Of a stretch of 64,000 nucleotides of DNA, positions 17,994-25,878 are shown piece by piece. This DNA comes from Ureibacillus xyleni (lineage in GTDB: Bacteria > Bacillota > Bacilli > Bacillales_A > Planococcaceae). Every line of letters starts with the position of its first letter. The stretch's first letter is position 1. The notes below the pieces were generated by a model. The model saw only the letters and a program-made list of their open reading frames with translations, was not told the origin of the DNA and did no database searches. Position numbers and translations under genes: made by a program. The stretch spans positions 222,121 to 286,120 of the forward strand of contig NZ_OBMQ01000004.1 of the NCBI RefSeq assembly GCF_900217795.1, read 5' to 3'.

Positions 17994-18173
17994 GTGAATA
18001 AAGAAACTCCCGAAGCCAGAAGAGAAAGATTGAGACAACAAGAATTAAAGAGAAATCCTGCTGCAGGAGGCGGACTTCATGATTTAATTGGGGATTTCGG
18101 TTGGAAAGGGACAGGATTACTCATTCTTTTAATCATAGTTGGCATTGTAATCTATTTAGCATTTTTTAATTGA
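17994..18173 (+). CDS. DUF6366-like small membrane protein (59 aa)
   Basis: GTG start at 17994 with AGAGGTG upstream, stop TGA at 18171. The N-terminus (ETPEARRERLRQQELKRNP) and the FGWKGTGLL motif before a single C-terminal transmembrane helix match the DUF6366 family of Bacillales. Function unknown. Probably co-transcribed with the HAD gene. Confidence 0.75.
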   Translation: MNKETPEARRERLRQQELKRNPAAGGGLHDLIGDFGWKGTGLLILLIIVGIVIYLAFFN

Positions 18174-18213
18174 GGTGGTCATTCTCATAGCTGCATAATC
18201 ATTCCAACTATAA

Positions 18214-18360
18214 ATGGATATTCATTTATTAGGTGTATTTTCACGCAATACGAACGAAAAAATCGTAAGCAATGGATTGTTTCTAGCTGGAGCAATCATT
18301 TTATCGATTAGTATCTTATTGCTTACGGGAATATTTGATCCTTATGCTAATCACATTTAA
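18214..18360 (+). CDS. Possible small membrane protein (48 aa)
   Basis: An ATG at 18214 opens 48 codons with a hydrophilic start (RNTNEKIVSNG) and one transmembrane helix (LFLAGAIILSISILLL). It lacks a convincing ribosome binding site. The composition looks like a real membrane peptide, but it may be non-coding. Confidence 0.4.
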   Translation: MDIHLLGVFSRNTNEKIVSNGLFLAGAIILSISILLLTGIFDPYANHI

Positions 18361-18568
18361 GCGTAAACAAAAAATTGAGGGTATTCATGAAAGCGATGAA
18401 GACTCAAATGAACGAGGAAATTGAATCCAACTCATAATTACAGAGCTGCTCAGCAACCATTCAAATAGACAAATTAACACTGGAATTCAACTAAAAGACC
18501 CGTGTAGATTGTTTTCTATACTAGTCTTTTAGTGTTGTATGAAGCCATAATACTTTGACTTCAGTTTA

Positions 18569-19354
18569 TTAAAACACCATATCAACCACTACTTGAACGA
18601 TTAATAAGAAAAAGATAACTGGCAGCAAAAATTCAATCCATTTTCCTTTTAAATACGGAATGATTTTTAGCCCGATATGCGATCCAACAATGGAGCCAAG
18701 TGCAACCGGTATAGCAAATCCCCAATTTACGATGCCATAAAAGAGATAAAAGAAAAATGCGCTAATGCAACTGGCAAACATCATAAAACGAGTCAATTCG
18801 GCCGCTTTTAAATAGCTAAATTGTTTTTTCAAAAAGTACGTAATGTTTAAAAGCGCAGATCCCGGTCCAAACCCTCCATCATAAATCCCGATAAAAAATG
18901 GCGCCCACCAATTTGTTCGTTTATCCGTACCTTCAGTGTCATCTACTTCTTTCACTAACCCCGATTTATTATTTTTCAAAACTACTATAAACATCGAAAT
19001 TAACACGATACAAGCGACGATATTCATCACCTGCTCGGACAATCTGGTTGCAAAAAACGCACCGCTTATTCCACCAAGTCCTGCAACGAGCATGAGTGGC
19101 AGCATTTGTTTGAGTCCTACTTTCTTTTTTAACGTTAGGACAAGAACGGTTGAAAAGGAAGATATGCCTGTTGCAAATTTATTCACTGCCACAGTTACAT
19201 GAATTGGGATTCCAACTAAGAGTAGGGCAGGGAGTAAGACGAATCCCGCAGCTCCAAACATCACCCCAATAATGGCAGCGAGTACGCCAATTCCAAATAA
19301 TAAAAGACCATGCAGCGATAGCCACTCCAATAGTAAATTTTCCAAATCCATCAC
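18569..19354 (-). CDS. TauE/SafE-family anion exporter
   Basis: Eight-helix membrane protein of the TauE/SafE (UPF0721) family, which moves sulfite, sulfoacetate or related organosulfur anions. The family feature GFGPGSALLN is near the middle, with glycine-rich helices GVLAAIIGVMFGAAGF at the start. Start codon is uncertain: GTG 19354, ATG 19351 and TTG 19345 all follow AGAGGTG, and the TTG has the best spacing. It diverges from a LysR gene 91 bp away, which is its likely regulator. Confidence 0.87.
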   Translation of the reverse strand: MMDLENLLLEWLSLHGLLLFGIGVLAAIIGVMFGAAGFVLLPALLLVGIPIHVTVAVNKFATGISSFSTVLVLTLKKKVGLKQMLPLMLVAGLGGISGAFFATRLSEQVMNIVACIVLISMFIVVLKNNKSGLVKEVDDTEGTDKRTNWWAPFFIGIYDGGFGPGSALLNITYFLKKQFSYLKAAELTRFMMFASCISAFFFYLFYGIVNWGFAIPVALGSIVGSHIGLKIIPYLKGKWIEFLLPVIFFLLIVQVVVDMVF

Positions 19355-19380
19355 CTCTAATCCAAAAATACTGCTATACT

Positions 19381-19418
19381 ATTCATAAAACAAATATATA
19401 TTTTTTGTTTATTCATAA
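19381..19418. promoter_or_regulatory. Divergent control region for TauE/SafE and LysR genes
   Basis: AAACAAA (19388-19394) and TTTGTTT (19404-19410) form an inverted repeat, flanked by two direct copies of ATTCATAA (19381 and 19411). Such symmetry in a divergent LysR intergenic region suggests the regulator binding site. Confidence 0.45.
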
Positions 19419-19445
19419 GTTTTAGTTATGAATCGAGGGAAAGAG

Positions 19446-20333
19446 ATGAATTTACACACGTTACGGATCTTCACAAATGTTGCAAAACTAGGGAGTATCA
19501 CCGAAGCTGCGAACTCTCTACATATTAGTCAGCCCGCTGTCACAGCTCAAATTCGGAAACTAGAAGGGGAATTAGGGGTCAAATTAATCACGGGGAAAGG
19601 AAGAGGGATTGAACTCACATCAGAAGGGACATTTCTTTATGAACAAGGGTTACGCTTGTTTCATTTAGAAGAGCAGATTGATGAAAAGTTCAAAACCTTT
19701 TTGGAAAAGAAGGAAAAAGTGCAAATTGCGTCTTCTTACATTTCAACCAATTATATTTTACCACCAATTATTGCTGGGTATAAGCTCGAAAATCCGGAGT
19801 CGGAAATCTATGTATCGTTAGGAAATGTGCAATCAGTAGAAGCGCGCGTCTTAAATTATGAAGTGGATTTTGGCTTTGTTGTGCAAAGTAACATCGGGCA
19901 TGAAGATTTGCATTTTGAGAAAATCCTCGATGTGCCATTTTGGTTTGTCGTCCACCCAACGCACCCTTTAGCCAATCAAAAGATCTCGATTTTTGAGTTA
20001 AGTGAACACGATTTTATTTATCGGGAGCAGGGGAGTTCAACCCTTGATTTATTAAAGGCGATTTTTTATACCCATAATTGTCCATTACCGAAATTTGGCC
20101 TACAAATGCAAGGCGTACTCGAATCGATTAAGGTGGTTGAAGCCGGCTTTGGCATGGCACTCGCACCAGCATGCAGCGTGAAAGAAACGTTAACACAGGG
20201 TCGTCTTGCTAGAGTCTTTGTCGAACAAATAGAAATCAATCAAAGTTTGTTTATTTGCACGAGAAAAGCGGATTTGAACGAACATCCATTTATTCAGTAT
20301 TTGAAGGAGAATTTGAATGGGTTGGGAATGTAA
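19446..20333 (+). CDS. LysR-family transcriptional regulator
   Basis: The N-terminal winged HTH (TLRIFTNVAKLGSITEAANS, then LHISQPAVTAQIRKLE) is followed by a LysR substrate-binding domain from about residue 85. It most resembles CysL/YwfK-type regulators of sulfur metabolism, which fits the divergent TauE/SafE gene; the ligand is inference. The ATG at 19446 is chosen over one six codons upstream because GAGGGA lies just before it. Confidence 0.88.
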   Translation: MNLHTLRIFTNVAKLGSITEAANSLHISQPAVTAQIRKLEGELGVKLITGKGRGIELTSEGTFLYEQGLRLFHLEEQIDEKFKTFLEKKEKVQIASSYISTNYILPPIIAGYKLENPESEIYVSLGNVQSVEARVLNYEVDFGFVVQSNIGHEDLHFEKILDVPFWFVVHPTHPLANQKISIFELSEHDFIYREQGSSTLDLLKAIFYTHNCPLPKFGLQMQGVLESIKVVEAGFGMALAPACSVKETLTQGRLARVFVEQIEINQSLFICTRKADLNEHPFIQYLKENLNGLGM

Positions 20334-20382
20334 TAACAACATTAACTATCCAAAGTGTATAATCGAATGGGAGGGATTCAAA

Positions 20383-20826
20383 ATGGAAATCTATCAAGCA
20401 ACCATGGAAGATTTAGAAGGCGTTGCAAAGTTATTTAATTTATATCGAATGTTTTATGAACAGACGTCGGATATAGAAGGTGCCAGTGCTTACATAAAGA
20501 AACGTTTTGAAAACAAGGAGTCTGTCATATTTGTTGTAAAAGACGGGCTAGAATATGTAGGGTTTACCCAATTGTATCCAACATTTTCGTCCATATCGAT
20601 GAAAAGAGCATGGATTTTGAACGACTTATATGTTGACGCAGCAGCCCGAAATCAAGGAATCGGCGAAATGCTCTTACAAAAAGTAAAAGAACACGGCATT
20701 CAAACCGGCGCCAAAAGCATTAGCCTAAGCACAGCACCTGATAACTATTCCGCTCAAAAACTATATGAGAAAAATGGTTATGTACGAGATTCACAGTTTT
20801 ATCAGTATGAATTGAGTTTATTTTAA
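20383..20826 (+). CDS. GNAT-family N-acetyltransferase
   Basis: Acetyl-CoA-dependent acetyltransferase of 147 residues. The acetyl-CoA loop is RNQGIGEMLLQK, and the closing strand region APDNYSAQKLYEKNGY is typical. Substrate unknown. The ATG at 20383 follows GGGAGGG; a frame beginning upstream inside the LysR gene lacks a site. A terminator follows at 20859. Confidence 0.88.
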   Translation: MEIYQATMEDLEGVAKLFNLYRMFYEQTSDIEGASAYIKKRFENKESVIFVVKDGLEYVGFTQLYPTFSSISMKRAWILNDLYVDAAARNQGIGEMLLQKVKEHGIQTGAKSISLSTAPDNYSAQKLYEKNGYVRDSQFYQYELSLF

Positions 20827-20858
20827 TATTTTCTAGGACGTGTTAAATCAATTTTAAT

Positions 20859-20889
20859 GGCTACTCGAATGAAATCGAGTGGTTTTTTT
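20859..20889 (+). terminator. Terminator of the GNAT gene
   Basis: CTACTCGA pairs with TCGAGTGG (one G-T pair), followed by seven Ts. It separates the gene from array 2. Confidence 0.8.
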
Positions 20890-20903
20890 ATTTGGAGATA
20901 AAT

Positions 20904-21446
20904 TAATAGAAAGTCCGAAAATTTATAGAAATTTTCGTGCTTATAATAGAAAAATTCCCCGAGTTAATAGAAAATTTTGAAGTATTAATAGAAAAATCAA
21001 GTGAGTTAATAGAAAGTCCGAAATTAATAGAAATTTTCGTGCTTATAATAGAAAAATTCCCCGAGTTAATAGAAAATTTTGAAGCATTAATAGAAAAATC
21101 GAGTGAGTTAATAGAAAGTCCGAAATTAATAGAATTTTTCGTGCTTATAATAGAAAAAATCACCCAGTTAATAGAAAATTTTGAAGTATTAATAGAAAAA
21201 TCAAGTGAGTTAATAGAAAGTCCGAAATTAATAGAAATTTTCATGCTTATAATAGAAAAATTCCCCGAGTTAATAGAAAATTTTGAAGCATTAATAGAAA
21301 AATCGAGTGAGTTAATAGAAAGTGCGAAATTAATAGAAATTTTCGTGCTTATAATAGAAAAATTCCCCGAGTTAATAGAAAATTTTGAAGCATTAATAGA
21401 AAAATCGAGTGAGTTAATAGAAAGTGTGAAATTAATAGAAATTTTC
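20904..21446 (+). repeat. TTAATAGAAA decamer array 2
   Basis: About 26 (T/A)TAATAGAA motifs. ATAGAA starts at 20906, 20925, 20946, 20967, 20988, 21009, 21027, 21048, 21069, 21090, 21111, 21129, 21150 and onward. From 20925 the spacing repeats 21-21-21-21-18, giving five 102-bp units to 21435. The plus strand is open from a GTG at 20937 (no ribosome binding site) and would read LIE-type heptads with one hexad per unit; the minus strand is also open. Most differences between units would change amino acids, which argues against a conserved protein. Same architecture as array 1. Confidence 0.93.
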
Positions 21447-21456
21447 GTGCTTATTA

Positions 21457-21579
21457 ATGTTCCAAGATGGTAAGGCAGAAGAGGCACTGATGCCACTAAA
21501 TGATTATGGTTTCAGCAAAAAATTCGGCTGGCTTAATGATCGGTTTGGCATTTCATGGCAACTGAATCTTCCGAAGTAA
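21457..21579 (+). pseudogene. 3' fragment of a VOC/PhnB-like gene
   Basis: The last 40 codons of a glyoxalase/VOC (PhnB-type) gene survive directly after array 2: EEALMPLNDYGFSKKFGW then LNDRFGISWQLNLPK and a stop. The family is about 140 residues long, so roughly the first 100 are gone. The break coincides with the end of the decamer array, so array growth or a rearrangement may have removed the rest. Its terminator is intact. Confidence 0.75.
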
Positions 21580-21591
21580 ATTTATCGATGG

Positions 21592-21626
21592 GCGCATTTT
21601 TAATTAAATGCGCTTGTCTTTTTTTG
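21592..21626 (+). terminator. Terminator of the truncated VOC gene
   Basis: GCGCATTT pairs with AAATGCGC, followed by TTGTCTTTTTTT. Confidence 0.8.
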
Positions 21627-21650
21627 ATAAGAGATTAGAATTCCATAAAT

Positions 21651-22616
21651 TTATAATTGTTTTTCAAGCAAACCTGATTCTTTCCTCCGAAAAAGATAAA
21701 CAGCATTTTCATTTGATGGAGGTAACACTAGTGAAGAAAGTTTTTCGCTATATTCCATAGTGAAATTTGCAGCGTTTAAATAAGAATCAATGTCCCCAGT
21801 AAATGCTGGGTTTCTTGTACCAATAACAATATATAAATTAACTGAATTTGTTTTAAATACATGTTTTTCGTATGTATTTTTAGGAACTGGCCACGAACAA
21901 ATAACGACTTCAGGATTGTATTTCTGAAGAGCAGCTTTTGCGTCAGCTTTCTCAACGAAGTCTGGATATGTGATGCAATGTTCCCAACTATAGTCGTCCG
22001 TAGCCGTGCAATGAATGTTTTCTGCATTTAAAAACCGTGTTAAAGTCCCGTCGCCAGCACCAATTTCAAGACATTCTTTCCCCTCAGTTAGAGTTGAAAG
22101 TTCCTTAATGAGTTCCCGCGAGTAGAAGCAATATATGCCTTTTTCATTCACAAGAGGCATTAAGCTTTGTTTATTTGAAATAAACTTCCAAAAAAATTTA
22201 AATAAATACAGAGAAGCCGGTTTTCTAACTAAATCATTCTTAAATAAAAGCTTTTGTAAAATAAATCCATCCCAAAGATTTAATCTTATTTTTTTTGTAT
22301 GTTTATTTGCTAAAGCAGAAAGTCTTAATTGCTCCAATAAGAAAAGGGCAAAACGGGCCTTAATGATATTCGGCATAAATGCATTTAACGTTTTTTCATT
22401 GAATCCACTTTTTGTAATTTTATCAATGGAGACTTTTGCAGCTATTGTATATTTTTCAATGAGTACATAAATTAAGTTCGGGTCATTTTTGTCTATTTGT
22501 AAATTAATTTCATTGAATACTTCATTTTTATACTCCGGAAACTGAGATAATAATGTTTCCACTGGGATTTCATTGGCTAAAATCTTTTTTGAAATATCTT
22601 TTGTTAGGTTTTTCAT
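21651..22616 (-). CDS. SAM-dependent methyltransferase-like protein
   Basis: 321 residues. The C-terminal half has SAM-binding motif I, ECLEIGAGDGTLTRFL, and later an acidic TATDDYS strand; the first 150 residues are helical and lysine-rich, without a recognised domain. Such proteins methylate small molecules or macromolecules; the substrate is unknown. Single gene, AT-rich, beside the truncated VOC gene and array 2, so a transferred origin is possible but unproven. Confidence 0.7.
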   Translation of the reverse strand: MKNLTKDISKKILANEIPVETLLSQFPEYKNEVFNEINLQIDKNDPNLIYVLIEKYTIAAKVSIDKITKSGFNEKTLNAFMPNIIKARFALFLLEQLRLSALANKHTKKIRLNLWDGFILQKLLFKNDLVRKPASLYLFKFFWKFISNKQSLMPLVNEKGIYCFYSRELIKELSTLTEGKECLEIGAGDGTLTRFLNAENIHCTATDDYSWEHCITYPDFVEKADAKAALQKYNPEVVICSWPVPKNTYEKHVFKTNSVNLYIVIGTRNPAFTGDIDSYLNAANFTMEYSEKLSSLVLPPSNENAVYLFRRKESGLLEKQL

Positions 22617-22712
22617 GTAATTTCCTCATAATCTAGTTAAAATATGGTAATTACTGTTTATTTTATCTAACAATATTTAAAAGAAATATCTACCAAAAGT
22701 TAACAAACGAGT

Positions 22713-22752
22713 AAAAAGTCAACCATTAGAACCCTACTAAATGGTTGACTTT
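22713..22752 (-). terminator. Terminator of the DUF7010-like gene (minus strand)
   Basis: A 13-bp perfect stem (AAAGTCAACCATT with AATGGTTGACTTT) lies just past the stop; T-rich on the minus-strand exit side. Confidence 0.75.
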
Positions 22753-22761
22753 AAATTACGA

Positions 22762-23322
22762 TTATTTATTCGCTTCTACCTTAAGCTCTCTTAAAATGAA
22801 TAAAACCCCAATACCATACACAAGACTAATGGCGATCGGTACAAAAGTATAGGCATGCGTTACAAAATAGCCTCCAATGATTAAAGAAGAAAAACAAACG
22901 CCGAGAGTAACAAAAAGGTACGCTTTACTTCTGTAAATCCACATATACGGCAAGAAATGTGATCCCCTAAGTAATCCAATCGTAAAAGGCAAATAGGCTG
23001 GAATGTGCATATATACGATGATAAAGACGGGGATATAAAAAGCTTGAGCACCCGCAACAATTCCTCCTAATGTCCCTAAAGGATTTCCTGCTTTTAAAAT
23101 ATTCGCTCCGAATACCTTACCTAATCCAACGCCCAATGGAAAAATCATTCCTAACCCAAAAATCCAAATTAAATAAACTGTCTCCATTGGGAACATCAAT
23201 GGTAAAAAGGTAAAGATTAAAAACACGATAGCACCAGCTAGCAAAATAGGAAACCCTTTTTTGGCATCTATACTAATTTCGGATTGTAATGTTTCCAGTT
23301 TCTTCGTCAAAAAACCCACCAA
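22762..23322 (-). CDS. DUF7010-like membrane protein
   Basis: 186 residues with about six hydrophobic helices. The GSHFLPYMWIYRSKAY motif and the early IFGLGMIFPLGVGLGK segment fit the DUF7010 family as I remember it. Function unknown. The start is unclear: TTG 23322, GTG 23319 and TTG 23310 are all close to weak ribosome binding sites. Divergent from the MFS gene. Confidence 0.65.
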   Translation of the reverse strand: MVGFLTKKLETLQSEISIDAKKGFPILLAGAIVFLIFTFLPLMFPMETVYLIWIFGLGMIFPLGVGLGKVFGANILKAGNPLGTLGGIVAGAQAFYIPVFIIVYMHIPAYLPFTIGLLRGSHFLPYMWIYRSKAYLFVTLGVCFSSLIIGGYFVTHAYTFVPIAISLVYGIGVLFILRELKVEANK

Positions 23323-23404
23323 CTTTCCAGATATTGTATCACTTGTTTTATTATAACTGAAAAATTGCGAATTATGTTTTTAGGAAAAAATTTCTTCATA
23401 ACAC

Positions 23405-23434
23405 TTTACATAGGTTAGGGGGGTATGGTATAAA
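23405..23434 (+). promoter_or_regulatory. MFS promoter with CsoR-like operator
   Basis: TTTACA (23405-23410) and TATAAA (23429-23434) form a promoter with an 18-bp spacer. The spacer holds TAGGGGGGTATGGTATA (23416-23432), which resembles the CsoR-type operators of Bacillus copper genes and is 15/17 identical to the site before the CopZ-like gene at 24816. Confidence 0.6.
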
Positions 23435-23468
23435 ATAAATACAAAGAAAACGAAACGAGGTTTTTCAT

Positions 23469-24788
23469 ATGGATTCACTATTAATACGTAAAGAAAATCG
23501 AGATCTATCGAAAACTTTTGCTTTAACACTGTTTTTGGCCGGCATATTTATGGGTGCTTTAGATCACGGGATTGTTGGTCCTGCATTTAGTTCCATCAAT
23601 CAATTTTTCGGAATTGAAGCATCATGGGGTGTATGGAGTTTTACCATCTATACATTGTTCTTTTCAGTAAGCATTCCGTTGATGGGGAAATTATCCGATC
23701 GTTTTGGACGAAAGAAAATCTTTCTTATCGGGATTGCTTTATTTGGTCTAGGCTCTATTATTGCGGCGTTCTCTCCAACTTTCATTACGTTTTTATTAGG
23801 AAGAATGGTGCAAGCAATAGGTACAGGGGGTATTTTCCCAATTGTAGGTGCTTTTATCGCAGTAAGTTACCCTGAAGCAACAAGAGCTAAAATGTTAGGG
23901 TTAATTGGTGTCGTGTTTGGATTAGGTACAATTTTAGGTCCAATCGTTGGGGGATTCATTATCGGTAGTACACAATGGCAATGGATCTTTTTAGTGAATG
24001 TACCAATATCGATTATCATTTTACTATTCATGGCTCCAATCAAAATCAATCAACAAATTGTTAAGAAACCAATCGATCTTTATGGAATGTTCATACTAGT
24101 TGGCATTATTTTTACGATTATGTTAGGCATTACATTAATCAATGGTTGGTTATTATTCATTGGTATTGCACTGATTCCTTTATTCATAAAAGTTGAAAAG
24201 AAAGCATTGGATCCCGTGTTTAATATTAATTACTTCAAAAATTTTAATACGTTATTCGTTCTAATTTTATCGTTGCTTTCTGGTTTTATTATGGCAAGTA
24301 CCATTAATTTATTGCCATTCTTTATTGAAACACAATTTTCACTGGATAAAAGTTATTCTGCAATAAGTGTTACACCATTAGCTGTGGCCTCCATGATTGC
24401 ATCTTTAGTAGGGGGCTATTTAGTAAAAAATATGGGAGCAAAAAAAGCAGTAGGAATAGGGTTCTCACTTACTTTCATCAGTGCCGTACTCATTGCTTTT
24501 TCACATCATATTTTCCTATTTTTCTTTGCCATTACGTTAATTGGCTTTGGAATTGGTATTATCATCGGTTCGCCTTTAAATGTCATCATGATTCAAAACG
24601 TTCAACAAACGGAAACTGGTTCAGCTATCGGTTATTTAAGTTTAGCCCGTTCCATGGGGTCAACTATGGGTCCAACGATTGCAGGTATATTGATTGCTTT
24701 TAGTTCAAGCGGATATATCTATGTAAATATTCTAATTGCAATTTTTTCTTTAATTAGTTTGTTCGTACTCATTTTAAATAAAAAATAA
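23469..24788 (+). CDS. MFS drug/metabolite efflux transporter
   Basis: Major facilitator of 439 residues, with about 12 helices. Motif A is GKLSDRFGRKK and motif C GLGTILGPIVGG; D-H-G-I-V in helix 1 recalls the drug:H+ antiporter families. It pumps an unknown compound out of the cell. The promoter carries a G-rich operator like that of the CopZ-like gene 100 bp downstream, suggesting joint control by a CsoR-family repressor and a link to copper, another metal or persulfide stress. Confidence 0.87.
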   Translation: MDSLLIRKENRDLSKTFALTLFLAGIFMGALDHGIVGPAFSSINQFFGIEASWGVWSFTIYTLFFSVSIPLMGKLSDRFGRKKIFLIGIALFGLGSIIAAFSPTFITFLLGRMVQAIGTGGIFPIVGAFIAVSYPEATRAKMLGLIGVVFGLGTILGPIVGGFIIGSTQWQWIFLVNVPISIIILLFMAPIKINQQIVKKPIDLYGMFILVGIIFTIMLGITLINGWLLFIGIALIPLFIKVEKKALDPVFNINYFKNFNTLFVLILSLLSGFIMASTINLLPFFIETQFSLDKSYSAISVTPLAVASMIASLVGGYLVKNMGAKKAVGIGFSLTFISAVLIAFSHHIFLFFFAITLIGFGIGIIIGSPLNVIMIQNVQQTETGSAIGYLSLARSMGSTMGPTIAGILIAFSSSGYIYVNILIAIFSLISLFVLILNKK

Positions 24789-24815
24789 AGCAGCAAAAAT
24801 TTTTTCGCTTTCATA

Positions 24816-24832
24816 TAGGGGGGTGGGGTATA
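24816..24832 (+). promoter_or_regulatory. CsoR-like operator before the CopZ-like gene
   Basis: TAGGGGGGTGGGGTATA differs at two positions from the site in the MFS promoter. G-tracts flanking a TA-rich step are typical of CsoR/CstR-family operators. No csoR gene is in the window. Confidence 0.6.
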
Positions 24833-24891
24833 TAGATAGATAAGTAAGTGTTTTTCAAAATCCAACTAACAAATAAAGGAGAAGATAGTTT

Positions 24892-25098
24892 ATGAAAAAA
24901 ATTACATTCAATGTGATGGGCATGAGATGTGGCGGTTGTGTTAATTCAATTCAAGGTAGTGTTGGGAAATTGCAAGGTGTAGCGGAAGTGAAAGTGCATT
25001 TGTCAGAAGGTAATGTGGATGTACTATTTGATTCAGACCAAATCACGGTAGAGGAAATTAAAACAACGATTGAAAACAAAGGATATCACGTAGAGTAA
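24892..25098 (+). CDS. CopZ-like heavy-metal-associated (HMA) protein
   Basis: A 68-residue ferredoxin-like HMA domain with the metal motif GMRCGGC (residues 10-16), where Bacillus CopZ usually has GMSCxHC. It binds Cu(I) or a similar ion in the cytoplasm and passes it to a P-type ATPase. Downstream EVKVHLSEGNVDVLFD and KGYHVE fit the family. AAAGGAG precedes the ATG. No copA is present. The operator it shares with the MFS gene suggests metal-responsive control. Confidence 0.88.
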   Translation: MKKITFNVMGMRCGGCVNSIQGSVGKLQGVAEVKVHLSEGNVDVLFDSDQITVEEIKTTIENKGYHVE

Positions 25099-25104
25099 AA
25101 AAAT

Positions 25105-25133
25105 AGAAGGGTGCACAAAAAACACCCTTCTTT
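25105..25133 (+). terminator. Terminator of the CopZ-like gene
   Basis: AGAAGGGTG pairs with CACCCTTCT, followed by TTT. Confidence 0.8.
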
Positions 25134-25154
25134 ATCCAAATTGGGGGATTAAAA

Positions 25155-25754
25155 ATGAAAATTCTTTTAATCGGTGCTACAGGGACAATTGGAAGTGCGG
25201 TTTATAGCGAATTGTCATCTCGTCATGAAATTATTACAGCAGGTCGAAATGGAGCAGACATTCCTGTTGATATTACTTCTCCTGAAAGCATTGTGAAAAT
25301 GTACGAAGCAGTAGGTATGGTAGATGCAGTAATTAATACAGCGGGCAATACGTTCTTTGGAAGCTTTTCAGAACTAACTTTAGAAAATAATGAAATTGCT
25401 CTACAAAGTAAATTAAAAGGCCAAATCAATTTAGTGCTACTTGGACGGAATTATGTCAATGACCACGGTAGCTTTACGTTAACAACAGGTATTACAATGG
25501 ATGATCCTATAGTAGGTGGAGTATCAGCTGCTATGGCTTGTGGTGCAATAAGTGCTTTTGTTAAATCGGCAGCCCTTGAAATGCCTCGAGGGATTCGTAT
25601 AAACAATATAAGCCCAACTGTTTTAGAAGAATCTATAGACATTTATGAACCGTATTTTCCTGGTTTTGTACCTGTCCCTGGTAGTAAGGTGGCAAGTGCT
25701 TTTCGAAAAAGTGTAGAGGGAGCACAAACAGGTCAGACTTATAGGGTTTATTAA
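25155..25754 (+). CDS. Short-chain dehydrogenase-like protein lacking the YxxxK motif
   Basis: Rossmann-fold protein with the NAD(P) loop GATGTIG at the N-terminus and an NTAGN segment (residues about 62-66). Length (199) is short for the SDR family. Where the catalytic Tyr-x3-Lys is expected, the sequence reads GGVSAAMACGAISAFVK, with neither residue in place. Similar short SDR-like proteins exist in Bacillus; whether they are enzymes is not known to me. A GGGGG site precedes the ATG. Confidence 0.75.
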   Translation: MKILLIGATGTIGSAVYSELSSRHEIITAGRNGADIPVDITSPESIVKMYEAVGMVDAVINTAGNTFFGSFSELTLENNEIALQSKLKGQINLVLLGRNYVNDHGSFTLTTGITMDDPIVGGVSAAMACGAISAFVKSAALEMPRGIRINNISPTVLEESIDIYEPYFPGFVPVPGSKVASAFRKSVEGAQTGQTYRVY

Positions 25755-25789
25755 AACTATATACATTTTAAACTAGCGGAAATATTGAA

Positions 25790-25819
25790 AAGACCAGGGT
25801 TTATTGCCTTGGTCTTATT
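25790..25819 (+). terminator. Terminator of the SDR-like gene
   Basis: AAGACCA pairs with TGGTCTT, extended by GG/CC; the T tract is short. Confidence 0.65.
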
Positions 25820-25878
25820 TCATTGAGTTGCAATTTATATTAAATTGGTAATGAGAAGAGTAAATTGGATGTGATGAC

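Noticed and set aside
18490..18533. Terminator-like hairpin (ACTAAAAGAC with GTCTTTTAGT)
   Set aside because: Strong pairing but a 24-base loop and no T tract on either side; left unassigned.
15182..21446. CRISPR arrays
   Set aside because: The repeated part is only about ten bases, the intervening sequences recur instead of being unique, and no cas gene is present.
20903..21496. A 197-codon minus-strand frame across array 2 and a 178-codon plus-strand frame
   Set aside because: Both are open only because of the repeated decamers; neither has a ribosome binding site, and units differ mostly at amino-acid-changing positions.
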